Origin: Bacteroidota bacterium
GTDB lineage: Bacteria > Bacteroidota > Bacteroidia > Bacteroidales > Tenuifilaceae
Direction of reading: 5' to 3'
NCBI GenBank assembly: GCA_029558675.1
Contig: JAKQEF010000124.1
Location: 1-44,180, forward strand
Length of the DNA: 44,180 nucleotides
Shown here: positions 18,456 to 26,690 of the stretch, one piece after another
How the letters are laid out: the number at the start of each line of letters is the position of its first letter
Position numbering within the stretch: position 1 is the first letter of the stretch
Made by a program: the position numbers and the translations under genes
Notes under the pieces: generated by a model
What the model was told of the DNA's origin: nothing
The model's database searches: none
What the model saw: the letters and a program-made list of their open reading frames with translations, nothing else

Positions 18456-19841
18456 CTACGGTTTTGAAATGGCCTCGCAAATCTCTCTGAAGTAGGTAAC
18501 CTCAAATCGGCGCTGCGCCTCCTTAATGGCTTCGAGGCCTGCCTCCCTTTCGCTATAGTGCCTACCGCTAAAACCCTCTAATGCCTTATAATAAACACGG
18601 TTACCCTCAGGAGTTTCCACTTTGATGTGCCCTTCGAGGGCAACATTTTTGTAAGTATCGCCCTTTCCGAAACTCCTGGTGAGGGTATTGATATGGACGA
18701 TGTAATCGGCATCGGCCGGTTTGTCCTTGATCACATACCCCATCTCCATGGCCTTTTTAATGAATACGTTGTAAAGAGGGCCCGGATTTAACGCTTCGCC
18801 CATGTTCACCTCCGAATCGACAATGGCAAAAGTAGGCTTGGCTATGTTAATCCTAATGCTGCCCTCGGGCAGGATAAGCCTTGATACCAGCCTTCGAATC
18901 ATGGGATCGGTAGTGCCTTCGTTCAGTATTTCATCCATATCAACCGTAGCCAGAAGGGTTTCGTGCGATTTGGCAGAGCGAACCATATCAATCTCAAAGG
19001 AGGCGATGCCATTCCTATCGGTTCTCTTCCTGTTATTCCTGAGTGGCTTTTCCGAGTATGTTACAATCAGGGGCAAATCGGCAACATTTCCAATGGTACG
19101 GAAACGGGACTGAAATCGTAAGGACGATGCCTCAATCCCTTTTCCCGTTTTAACGCTCACCTCTCCCTGCAAGGGCACTATCTCCAGCCCCGAAAGAGTG
19201 GCCGAAAGCTCTTTGTAAACCTCATTGCCCAGGTATATTTGTGCACCCCTGAACTCCACCGGCAGAGGCTCGCTGAAATAGGGTTTTATGGGCTCGAGGG
19301 CCTTTACCAGCTGAACCAGGGCCTGGCGGATGTTCCCGGCATCGCAGGCATTAATACCACCGGAGAAAAAATCGAGCGAGCGGGCAACTGCATTGCTCTT
19401 CTTCTGCTCCTTGAGCTGCTGGTAGTGTGATTTGGATAAACGGTAGAAAACCCAGTAGCTATCGGCACTGTCCCACGAGTCAACCATTTCATATCCCTCC
19501 AGCTCCTGCTGTGTTTGCGCCCTGATTATGGAAGTGAAATCCTCCCTATAGCTGAGGTTCGATTCAAAGGCATGGAGCAGCGAATTGCTGGATATGTTGA
19601 TGGAAATCTCCCCTGCCATATCGGCTAATGCGCTTTGGCGTGCAGCCTGCTGATACTGGCTCACATCTGCAGTTTTTCGGGCGGCGCCTATACCATAGTA
19701 ATACAAAGGCGATGTAGGCCTGCTCTGAACCCACTCCGGTTTGGGCGATTGCGGCGGTTGCTGTGCCTTCCTGGTGCTGAAGCATCCCGATAAAACAAAG
19801 GCAAAAACGATGAAGGAAAACGGATATAACGACTTACTCAT
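18456..19841 (-). CDS. LPP20-like lipoprotein
   Basis: Lipobox 'FVLSGCFST'; 'PEWVQSRPTSPLYYYGIGAARK...YQQAARQSALADMAGEISINISS'. Confidence 0.75.
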   Translation of the reverse strand: MSKSLYPFSFIVFAFVLSGCFSTRKAQQPPQSPKPEWVQSRPTSPLYYYGIGAARKTADVSQYQQAARQSALADMAGEISINISSNSLLHAFESNLSYREDFTSIIRAQTQQELEGYEMVDSWDSADSYWVFYRLSKSHYQQLKEQKKSNAVARSLDFFSGGINACDAGNIRQALVQLVKALEPIKPYFSEPLPVEFRGAQIYLGNEVYKELSATLSGLEIVPLQGEVSVKTGKGIEASSLRFQSRFRTIGNVADLPLIVTYSEKPLRNNRKRTDRNGIASFEIDMVRSAKSHETLLATVDMDEILNEGTTDPMIRRLVSRLILPEGSIRINIAKPTFAIVDSEVNMGEALNPGPLYNVFIKKAMEMGYVIKDKPADADYIVHINTLTRSFGKGDTYKNVALEGHIKVETPEGNRVYYKALEGFSGRHYSEREAGLEAIKEAQRRFEVTYFREICEAISKP

Positions 19842-21205
19842 TGGTTTTCAGGATTATACTGATTTATCTTTTGGGCTACTCGCTGGGCAACCCTATCGGT
19901 AACTTCGGACTGGAGCGTGCTAACGGTTTTTACATTGCGATTGGCCGCTAACAGCTGCTTTAAAGCCTTATCGGCGCTTGCCGATTCATCTATCCTGTCC
20001 TTGGGCGAATCCTTATCGGCAAACTCCCAATACCCGGGGACCAGTTTACTTTTATCGCCTTCAAAAATGGCATAGTTAGCCTGATCGGACAGGTTCACAT
20101 CGAATGCATCGGATACCAAAACGGCATTGGTTTCGGTAGAGGTAAGCTGATATTGGAAAGTAATGTTCACATTATTCTCCTTGCTGACCACAAGGTAAAC
20201 GATTTTGTGGTACTTAACCTCTTTTTTCTCCTCGCCGGTAACCTTATCTTTGTTTACCACCTCCTCTTTCATATAGCCCCGTTTCTCTTCCCTTTTCTCT
20301 TTCCCTTCGAAAGTGGTGTACTTAACCACTGTTCCGTTGAACGACGCTTTGGCCATCAACATTTTGGTAGATGAAACTTCGCTTATACTGGCACTGGCAA
20401 CGGGTATCCTATTGCCCTTAATTTCCACAACCTTAATAAACGGATTGCGCAGTTCACCAAGTTGGGTTACAATCTTACTCTGCAAAATGGTTGCTGCGTC
20501 GGCAATATTGGTGTTATTTTTAATGGCTCCCATCGAGATGGTCAACATTCCCTTGTTCAGGGCTTCATCGCGCAAATCCTTGCTATCCTTATAAACCCCA
20601 TGGTTTACTATGATGGTGTTGAAAGAGAGGTATGCCGAACGGTAAAGCCCGTTGAGCAGGTATTCCGTACCCTGCCTGTATAGCGGTTCGCACTGCGAAA
20701 CCTTCATATGCTCGTCAACGCCCTGATACCCGGGGTCGATTTGCTTGATCTCGGCAAAAATTTGCTCCGATTCCTTGAATTTTTCATCCTCGAGAAGCAA
20801 ACGGGCTTCATCGTATCGTTTTGAGAGGTAGCGGGGTTTTGCCTCATCGAAGTAGCCTTTGGTGGCTGGCGACAGGGCAATGTTAACGCCTGTGGCGTTA
20901 ATCTTGTCGAAATAGGCCCTCGATTCGATGTAATTGTACACCACCGCCTTATCATCGCCATTGAGGTATGCCTTGCTTACCTCAAATTCCTTATTGGATA
21001 GTACCTTTTGACCATTGTTTCTGAGTCCAATGGCTGCGTCTAAATTCTTGGGGTTGGCCAATACGGCCTGGTAAAACATCTCGGCGGCCAGCTCGTAAAA
21101 TCCTGCCTCCTCGTACTTTAAGCCTTTTTTCACATACCTTTTCGATACGCAGCCCGCAAATGCAATGGCAATGGCCAATAGTAGTAATGGTAATCTTTGT
21201 TTCAC
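19838..21205 (-). CDS. TPR-containing lipoprotein of unknown function
   Basis: Lipobox 'AIAFAGCVSK', TPR-like 'EEAGFYELAAEMFYQAVLANPKNLDAAIG'; ATGA overlap with the downstream gene. Confidence 0.75.
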   Translation of the reverse strand: MKQRLPLLLLAIAIAFAGCVSKRYVKKGLKYEEAGFYELAAEMFYQAVLANPKNLDAAIGLRNNGQKVLSNKEFEVSKAYLNGDDKAVVYNYIESRAYFDKINATGVNIALSPATKGYFDEAKPRYLSKRYDEARLLLEDEKFKESEQIFAEIKQIDPGYQGVDEHMKVSQCEPLYRQGTEYLLNGLYRSAYLSFNTIIVNHGVYKDSKDLRDEALNKGMLTISMGAIKNNTNIADAATILQSKIVTQLGELRNPFIKVVEIKGNRIPVASASISEVSSTKMLMAKASFNGTVVKYTTFEGKEKREEKRGYMKEEVVNKDKVTGEEKKEVKYHKIVYLVVSKENNVNITFQYQLTSTETNAVLVSDAFDVNLSDQANYAIFEGDKSKLVPGYWEFADKDSPKDRIDESASADKALKQLLAANRNVKTVSTLQSEVTDRVAQRVAQKINQYNPENQ

Positions 21206-21605
21206 GGTTAATGAAGTTAGAGTTAGTGTAAACAGTGATTGTATTTTTAATTGGGCTAAAAGTAGTAAAAATAATGGGGAGTATTGATGCCGTTCAGGCT
21301 AATATTCCTTACTTTCATTCCGTCAAAATATTATAGTTCACCATTGTTCCATTGCCTAATTGAGAATCAAAAACTTGTGGATTGCCATCAATCATCGTGC
21401 ATTAGAATAATTAGTCAAGATATAAAACAATGAGTCTCTTCATCAGAGTTTATTTTTCTGCCTCCTTATATGCCAATTTATTGTTCAATTTTTATATTTG
21501 GGTGTTGAACGGGATTAGAAAAAGAGAGCATCCTTATGAACTAAACTTAACCACAATATCTTCATCTAACTGAAAATCCAACTACAAATCAAAAAAAACT
21601 AACCC

Positions 21606-24600
21606 ATGAAACAATTCACTTTTACCAAGTTGTTGGTAGCATTTCAGGTATTCGTTCCTGTCGTTCTTTTTGGTATCAATATTCAGGACACCCGCATGCT
21701 GTCGCAACCTGCCATCGGTGCCAATCAAATCGCCTTTATCTATGCCGAAGACCTGTGGGTAGCCAATATCGATGGTACCCAACCTCGTAGGCTTACGGTG
21801 GACAGGGGCGTAGAATCCAACCCCGTATTCTCACCCGATGGTCGGTTAATAGCCTTCAGTGCCGAGTACGATGGCAATGTTGATGTTTATGTTGTTCCTG
21901 TTGAAGGGGGTATTCCCTCCCGATTGACCTGGCATCCCGGGGCCGATTATGTGCGGGGGTTCACACCAGACGGGAAGAGTGTGCTTTTCATCTCGCAACG
22001 TTCTACCCACACAGGGAGTCATTTCCAGCTGTTCACTGTGCCGATAACCGGTGGTTTTCCCAATCAACTTGAGATACCCAGTGCCTTCCACGCTTCCTAC
22101 TCGCCCAAAGGCGATTACATTGCCTATACGCCTCTGTATGATGCCTTTAATCAATGGAAGAACTATAGGGGAGGCACCATATCCACCATTTGGCTTTTCT
22201 CCACAGCCGACCATTCGGTGAAAGTAATCCCGAAACCGGAAGGGGGATGCAACGACACCAAGCCCGTTTGGATAGGCGAAACCGTTTATTTTCTTTCCGA
22301 CAGGAATGGCGAGTTCAACCTATTCAGCTTTAATTTTAAAACTTCTGAGATTTTACAATTGACAAACTACTCTGATTTTCCGGTGGTAAACATAGCCACC
22401 AATGGCAATCAAATCATCCTTGAGCAGGGGGGATATCTTCACATCTATCGCGATGGGATAAAATGGCCACAGAAACTTACCGTGGGCATAGCCACCGATT
22501 TGCAGGAACTCCGCCCCCGCTTTGTGAGCGACAGCAAGTATATCCGAAGTGCTCATATATCCCCCTCAGGTGCCCGTGCCGTATTTGATTACAGGGGTGA
22601 AATTATTACCATCCCTGCCGAGAAGGGCGATCCCCGTAACATTACCCAATCCGTTGATGCCCACGACAAGTACCCCGCATGGTCGCCCGACGGGAAGTCT
22701 ATTGCATACATCTCCGATGCCACAGGCGAATATCAGCTCTATATAAAACCGCAGGATGGCAAGGGCGATTCCAAATTGTACAAGCTCAATGGGGCAGGAT
22801 TCTATGCCTATCCACGCTGGTCGCCCGATGGCAAGAAAATTGCCTACGTTGACAATAGCCGTACCCTATACATTCTGGATGTTGAATCGGGCAGTATTGT
22901 TGCAATTGATGCCGACGAGGTTTACTCCCCCGGAGATTTCCGCCAGATACTTGGGTCGTGGTCGCACGACTCCAGGTGGATAGCCTACACCAAGGTGCTT
23001 GACACCTACTTTAAACAGGTATTCATATACTCGTTGGATCAGGGTAAATCATATCCTGTTACCGACGGATTAAGCGATGCCTCGGAGCCCGTTTTCGACC
23101 CCGAAGGGAAATATCTCTACTTCTTCGCCTCTACCGATGCGGGCCCCGTTGTCAACTGGTTCGATCTCTCCAGCAGCGATATGAGGATGACGCGGACAAT
23201 CTACCTGGTTACACTTCAGAAAGATACCATTTCGCCCTTTGCCAGGGAGAGCGATGAGGAAGAGCCTAAAAAGGATGAGGATGCCCCGAAGGAAACGGAC
23301 AAGGGAAAAAAAGGCGATAAGAAGGATGGTGCCAGCGAGAAAAAGGCTGAAGGGTTGAAAATTGATTTTCAGGGAATTGAAAATCGCATTGTGGATTTTC
23401 CAATAAAGGCTGGCAACTACTACAATCTGGGTGCTCCAAAGGAGGGAGAGATACTTTTTATCGAAAGACCCTACGAGTATGGTTCATCGGGTACGTTGCG
23501 TAAATACGATATGAAAAAGCGCAAGGAGTCTGAGGTGATGGAGATGGACGGCTACATTCTGTCGGCCGATGGGAAAAAGATGCTGTATGTAAAGGATAGG
23601 GCGTGGACCATTTCGGGTGCGGGCGAAAAGTCCGAACAGGGAAAGGGAATGCTCAACCTTGGAAAGGTGAGCGTGAAAATAGACCCAGTTGCCGAGTGGC
23701 GGCAAATATTGGACGAGGCGTGGCGAATCAACCGCGACTATTTTTACGATCCCGGGATGCACGGGGCCGACTGGAAAGCCATGAAAGCCAAGTATGAGGT
23801 TTTTCTCCCCGATCTGGCCTGCCGCAGCGATTTAAACCGCCTGATACAATGGATGTGCAGCGAATTGGCCGTTGGGCATAGCTACTCCGGCGGTGGCGAC
23901 AGGATTGATAGCCCCAAAAGGATCAGTGGCGGTCTGCTGGGGGCAGACTACAGCATAGACAACAACAGGTATAGATTCAGCAAAATTTACGGCGGGCTAA
24001 ACTGGAATCCCGAGCTACGCTCACCGCTTACCGAGCCGGGAATCAACGCTAAGGAGGGCGATTACCTGCTTGCCGTTAACGGCAACGACCTTACCGCCGA
24101 TCAAAACCTATTCAGCTTTTTTGAAAATACATCGGGGAAGATTGTAGAGCTAACCATTGGCCCCAACCCCAACTATACCCAATCGAGGGTGGTGAAAGTG
24201 GTCCCCGTTGGTAATGAGTTCGCACTGCGAAATCGCAATTGGGTTGAAGGGAACCTGAAAAGGGTTACCGAGGCCACCAACGGACAGGTTGCCTACGTTT
24301 ACGTACCCAACACCGGAGGTTCAGGGCATCAATACTTTAAGCGATACTTTTTCCCTCAGGTGAACCGCAAGGCAATTATCATAGATGAGCGTTACAACGG
24401 CGGCGGCCTTTTGGCCGATTACTATGTTGACCTGCTTACACGTCGCTACCAGTCGCACTGGAACTACAGGTACGGCAAGGATTTAAAATCGCCCACGGCA
24501 TCCATACAGGGACCTAAGGTGATGATTATTGACGAGAATGCCGGATCGGGAGGCGATATGCTGCCCTACATGTTTCGTAAATTCGGGGTGGGAACCCTGG

Positions 24601-24887
24601 TTGGCAAACGCACCTGGGGCGGACTTGTCGGCGTGCTCGGCTTCCCCGAGCTCATGGATGGTGGTTATGTAACGGCTCCCAATGTAGCCATTTGGACAGA
24701 GGATGGGTTTATTGTGGAAAATGTAGGAGTTGAACCCGATATCGAGGTAAACCAGTGGCCGGCCGAGGTTATAAAGGGCAGGGATCCGCAGTTGGAAAAG
24801 GCCATAGAGGTTGCCCTCAAGGAGCTGGAGAAGAATCCGCCGGTTGAGCCAAAGAGACCGCCACATCCTGTAAGAGTGAAGCAATAG
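21606..24887 (+). CDS. tricorn-like S41 family peptidase (PD40 propellers, PDZ, C-terminal S41 protease)
   Basis: 1093 aa; 'SPDGRLIAFSAEYDGNVDVYVVP', 'WSPDGKSIAYISDATGEYQLY', 'IDENAGSGGDMLPYMFRKFGVGTLVGKRTWGGLVG'. Confidence 0.92.
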   Translation: MKQFTFTKLLVAFQVFVPVVLFGINIQDTRMLSQPAIGANQIAFIYAEDLWVANIDGTQPRRLTVDRGVESNPVFSPDGRLIAFSAEYDGNVDVYVVPVEGGIPSRLTWHPGADYVRGFTPDGKSVLFISQRSTHTGSHFQLFTVPITGGFPNQLEIPSAFHASYSPKGDYIAYTPLYDAFNQWKNYRGGTISTIWLFSTADHSVKVIPKPEGGCNDTKPVWIGETVYFLSDRNGEFNLFSFNFKTSEILQLTNYSDFPVVNIATNGNQIILEQGGYLHIYRDGIKWPQKLTVGIATDLQELRPRFVSDSKYIRSAHISPSGARAVFDYRGEIITIPAEKGDPRNITQSVDAHDKYPAWSPDGKSIAYISDATGEYQLYIKPQDGKGDSKLYKLNGAGFYAYPRWSPDGKKIAYVDNSRTLYILDVESGSIVAIDADEVYSPGDFRQILGSWSHDSRWIAYTKVLDTYFKQVFIYSLDQGKSYPVTDGLSDASEPVFDPEGKYLYFFASTDAGPVVNWFDLSSSDMRMTRTIYLVTLQKDTISPFARESDEEEPKKDEDAPKETDKGKKGDKKDGASEKKAEGLKIDFQGIENRIVDFPIKAGNYYNLGAPKEGEILFIERPYEYGSSGTLRKYDMKKRKESEVMEMDGYILSADGKKMLYVKDRAWTISGAGEKSEQGKGMLNLGKVSVKIDPVAEWRQILDEAWRINRDYFYDPGMHGADWKAMKAKYEVFLPDLACRSDLNRLIQWMCSELAVGHSYSGGGDRIDSPKRISGGLLGADYSIDNNRYRFSKIYGGLNWNPELRSPLTEPGINAKEGDYLLAVNGNDLTADQNLFSFFENTSGKIVELTIGPNPNYTQSRVVKVVPVGNEFALRNRNWVEGNLKRVTEATNGQVAYVYVPNTGGSGHQYFKRYFFPQVNRKAIIIDERYNGGGLLADYYVDLLTRRYQSHWNYRYGKDLKSPTASIQGPKVMIIDENAGSGGDMLPYMFRKFGVGTLVGKRTWGGLVGVLGFPELMDGGYVTAPNVAIWTEDGFIVENVGVEPDIEVNQWPAEVIKGRDPQLEKAIEVALKELEKNPPVEPKRPPHPVRVKQ

Positions 24888-24914
24888 CATTTGCGAGGTT
24901 GACTTCCTGCCCTT

Positions 24915-24961
24915 CGAAGGGCTCGGCGAAGCCAAACCCGAAGGGCTCGGCGAAGCCAAAC
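24915..24961. repeat. 24-bp tandem duplication CGAAGGGCTCGGCGAAGCCAAACC (x2)
   Basis: Copies at 24915 and 24939 (second lacks last base), each with a CTTCG/CGAAG-type palindrome. Confidence 0.75.
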
Positions 24962-24975
24962 ATAATATCTCTTCA

Positions 24976-25200
24976 ATGTCTCGCTGCGCTGCAGCTTGTG
25001 TGGCGGGACTACCTCAAATGCAACAAAGGTCTCGCTGCGCTGCAGCTTGTGGGACGGAATTATCCCAAATGCAACAAAGGTCCCGCTGCGCTGCAGCTTG
25101 TGTGGCGGGATTACCTCAAATGCAACAAATGTCTCGCTGCGCTGCAGCTTGTGGGAGAGGTTGCTCCAAAGCAACAAAGGTCTCGCTGCGCTGCAGCTCA
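24976..25200. repeat. left hairpin-repeat array, 5 units
   Basis: GCTGCGCTGCAGC cores at 24983, 25034, 25085, 25136, 25185 (steps 51, 51, 51, 49). Confidence 0.95.
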
Positions 25201-25230
25201 ATTTTTATTTTTAGAAAGAAACACTCTTTA

Positions 25231-25301
25231 GGCGCAGAGCGCAGCAACCTTTGTAACCAATCACAAAAAGAAAGGACATAGGTGCAGGGCACCGAAACCT
25301 T
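25231..25301 (+). repeat. two diverged hairpins of the same design as the array repeat, opposite orientation
   Basis: GGCGC-AGA-GCGCA-GCAACCTTTGT (25231) and GGTGC-AGG-GCACC-GAAACCTT (25281), 50 bp apart. Confidence 0.75.
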
Positions 25302-25330
25302 AAAAAAAGTTATCTTTGAATAAAAACGCT

Positions 25331-25810
25331 ATGGCAAATACCTATACACAGTTTTACGTGCATCTTGTGTTTTCGCCCAACAATAGACAAGCACTAATAC
25401 AGCGATCGTGGAAAGATAAATTGGAAAAATATATTACTGGAATTGTTCAAAAAAACGGCCACAAAATGCTGGCGGTAAGCTGTATGCCTGACCACGTTCA
25501 TATTTTCATTGGCTATAATGTTAATCAGCTGATTCCCGACCTGGTGGAACATATTAAAACATCGACCAATGCATGGATAAAGGACGAGAACTTATCCAAA
25601 TTCAAATTTGCTTGGCAGCGGGGATATGGTGCATTTTCCCATTCGCGTTCTCAACTCGATACGGTTGTGCAGTATATTCTCAATCAGGAGGAGCATCATC
25701 GAAAGAGGTCTTTCAGAGAGGAGTATTTGGAAATACTACGCAAAAACGATGTTAAGTTTCAAGATGAGTATTTATTTGAATTCTTTGACAATGGCTCGGA
25801 ATGGGAATAG
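25331..25810 (+). CDS. IS200/IS605-family (Y1, HUH) transposase, TnpA/RAYT-like
   Basis: 159 aa 'MANTYTQFYVHLVFSPNNRQALIQ', HUH 'MPDHVHIFIG', C-terminal catalytic-Tyr region 'SQLDTVVQYILNQEEHHRKRSFREEYLEIL'; preceded by TATCTTTG at 25311. Confidence 0.93.
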   Translation: MANTYTQFYVHLVFSPNNRQALIQRSWKDKLEKYITGIVQKNGHKMLAVSCMPDHVHIFIGYNVNQLIPDLVEHIKTSTNAWIKDENLSKFKFAWQRGYGAFSHSRSQLDTVVQYILNQEEHHRKRSFREEYLEILRKNDVKFQDEYLFEFFDNGSEWE

Positions 25811-25840
25811 CTATTTGTTTTTAATAATGCCCTAAAGATA

Positions 25841-26264
25841 AAGGTCTCGCTGCGCTGCAGCTTGTGTGGCGGGATTACCTCAAATGCAACAAAGGTCTCG
25901 CTGCGCTGCAGCTTGTGGGAGAGGTTGCTCCAAAGCAACAAAGGTCTCGCTGCGCTGCAGCTTTTGGGAGAGGTTGCTCCAAATGCAACAAAGGTTTCGC
26001 TGCGCTGCAGCTTGTGGGAGAGGTTGCTCCAAAGCAACAAATGTCCCGCTGCGCTGCAGCTTGTGGGAGAGGTTGCTCCAAAGCAACAAAGGTCCCGCTG
26101 CGCTGCAGCTTGTGGGACGGAATTATCCCAAATGCAACAAAGGTCCCGCTGCGCTGCAGCTTGTGTGGCGGGACTACCTCAAATGCAACAAAGGTCTCGC
26201 TGCGATGCAGCTTGTGGAAGAAGTTGCTCCAAAGCAACAAAGGTCTCGCTGCGCTGCAGCTTGA
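25841..26264. repeat. right hairpin-repeat array, 9 units
   Basis: Cores at 25849, 25900, 25949, 25999, 26048, 26097, 26148, 26199 (GCTGCGATGCAGC), 26248; steps 51, 49, 50, 49, 49, 51, 51, 49. Confidence 0.95.
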
Positions 26265-26335
26265 AAAACCTGTTAGAGGGAGCCTCCCCATTAATGAGGA
26301 TAAAGCCTCTGATTTGTTTGTTTTCTATTGCTGAT

Positions 26336-26402
26336 TTGCGAATTTGCGTCCCGAATCCCGACTCCTGACACGTCGGGATCGGGATCGGGATTGCGAATTT
26401 GC
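26336..26402. repeat. stem-loop bounded by 12-bp direct repeats TTGCGAATTTGC
   Basis: TTGCGAATTTGC at 26336-26347 and 26391-26402; TCCCGAATCCCGAC pairs with GTCGGGATCGGGA (one bulge); CGGGAT x3 at 26374-26391. Confidence 0.75.
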
Positions 26403-26414
26403 TATTATTGGGTG

Positions 26415-26485
26415 TTTCCATATCCTACGGACGTTGGAAAGTATAAACAAAATCTTTCCTTCGTGGCGCAGGCCACGTGGAAAAG
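26415..26485. repeat. two consecutive palindromes sharing outer arms TTTCC...TGGAAA
   Basis: TTTCCA(26415-26420)...TGGAAA(26435-26440) with inner TCC-TAC-GGA; CTTTCC(26454-26459)-TT-CGTGGC-GCAG-GCCACG-T-GGAAAAG(26479-26485). Confidence 0.65.
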
Positions 26486-26690
26486 TTATATAATATTTGG
26501 GCTATGATATTAAGGTCAGCTTTGATAAAGGGGGCTTTTTAACACGCCCAATGGTGAGCAATAAAAGGGTAAGCCATGGAGTTATTAACCTATTTAAAAT
26601 GGGAAAAAGAGGCCTGAGAAAAAAAAAATGTGTATTTTCGTAATTGTTTTTAATAAGGTATATCCTTTTTTGACGAACAAACGTTAAAGC

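Noticed and set aside
23240-23360. Lysine/Asp/Glu-rich segment in the tricorn-like peptidase (EESDEEEPKKDEDAPKETDKGKKGDKKDGASEKK)
   Set aside because: A charged interdomain linker is common in this family; no independent feature.
24976-26264. CRISPR-like regular spacing in the repeat arrays
   Set aside because: Variable segments are only about 14-16 nt, recur as three types, and are themselves inverted repeats; no cas genes in the window. Not a CRISPR array.
25759-26421. Overlapping ORFs of 69-168 aa across the right array (both strands, several frames), and 24665-25281 across the left array
   Set aside because: They translate the DNA repeat itself ('KLQRSETFVAF', 'RCAAACGRGCSK') in nearly all frames; openness is a by-product of repeat composition, with no protein-family signal.
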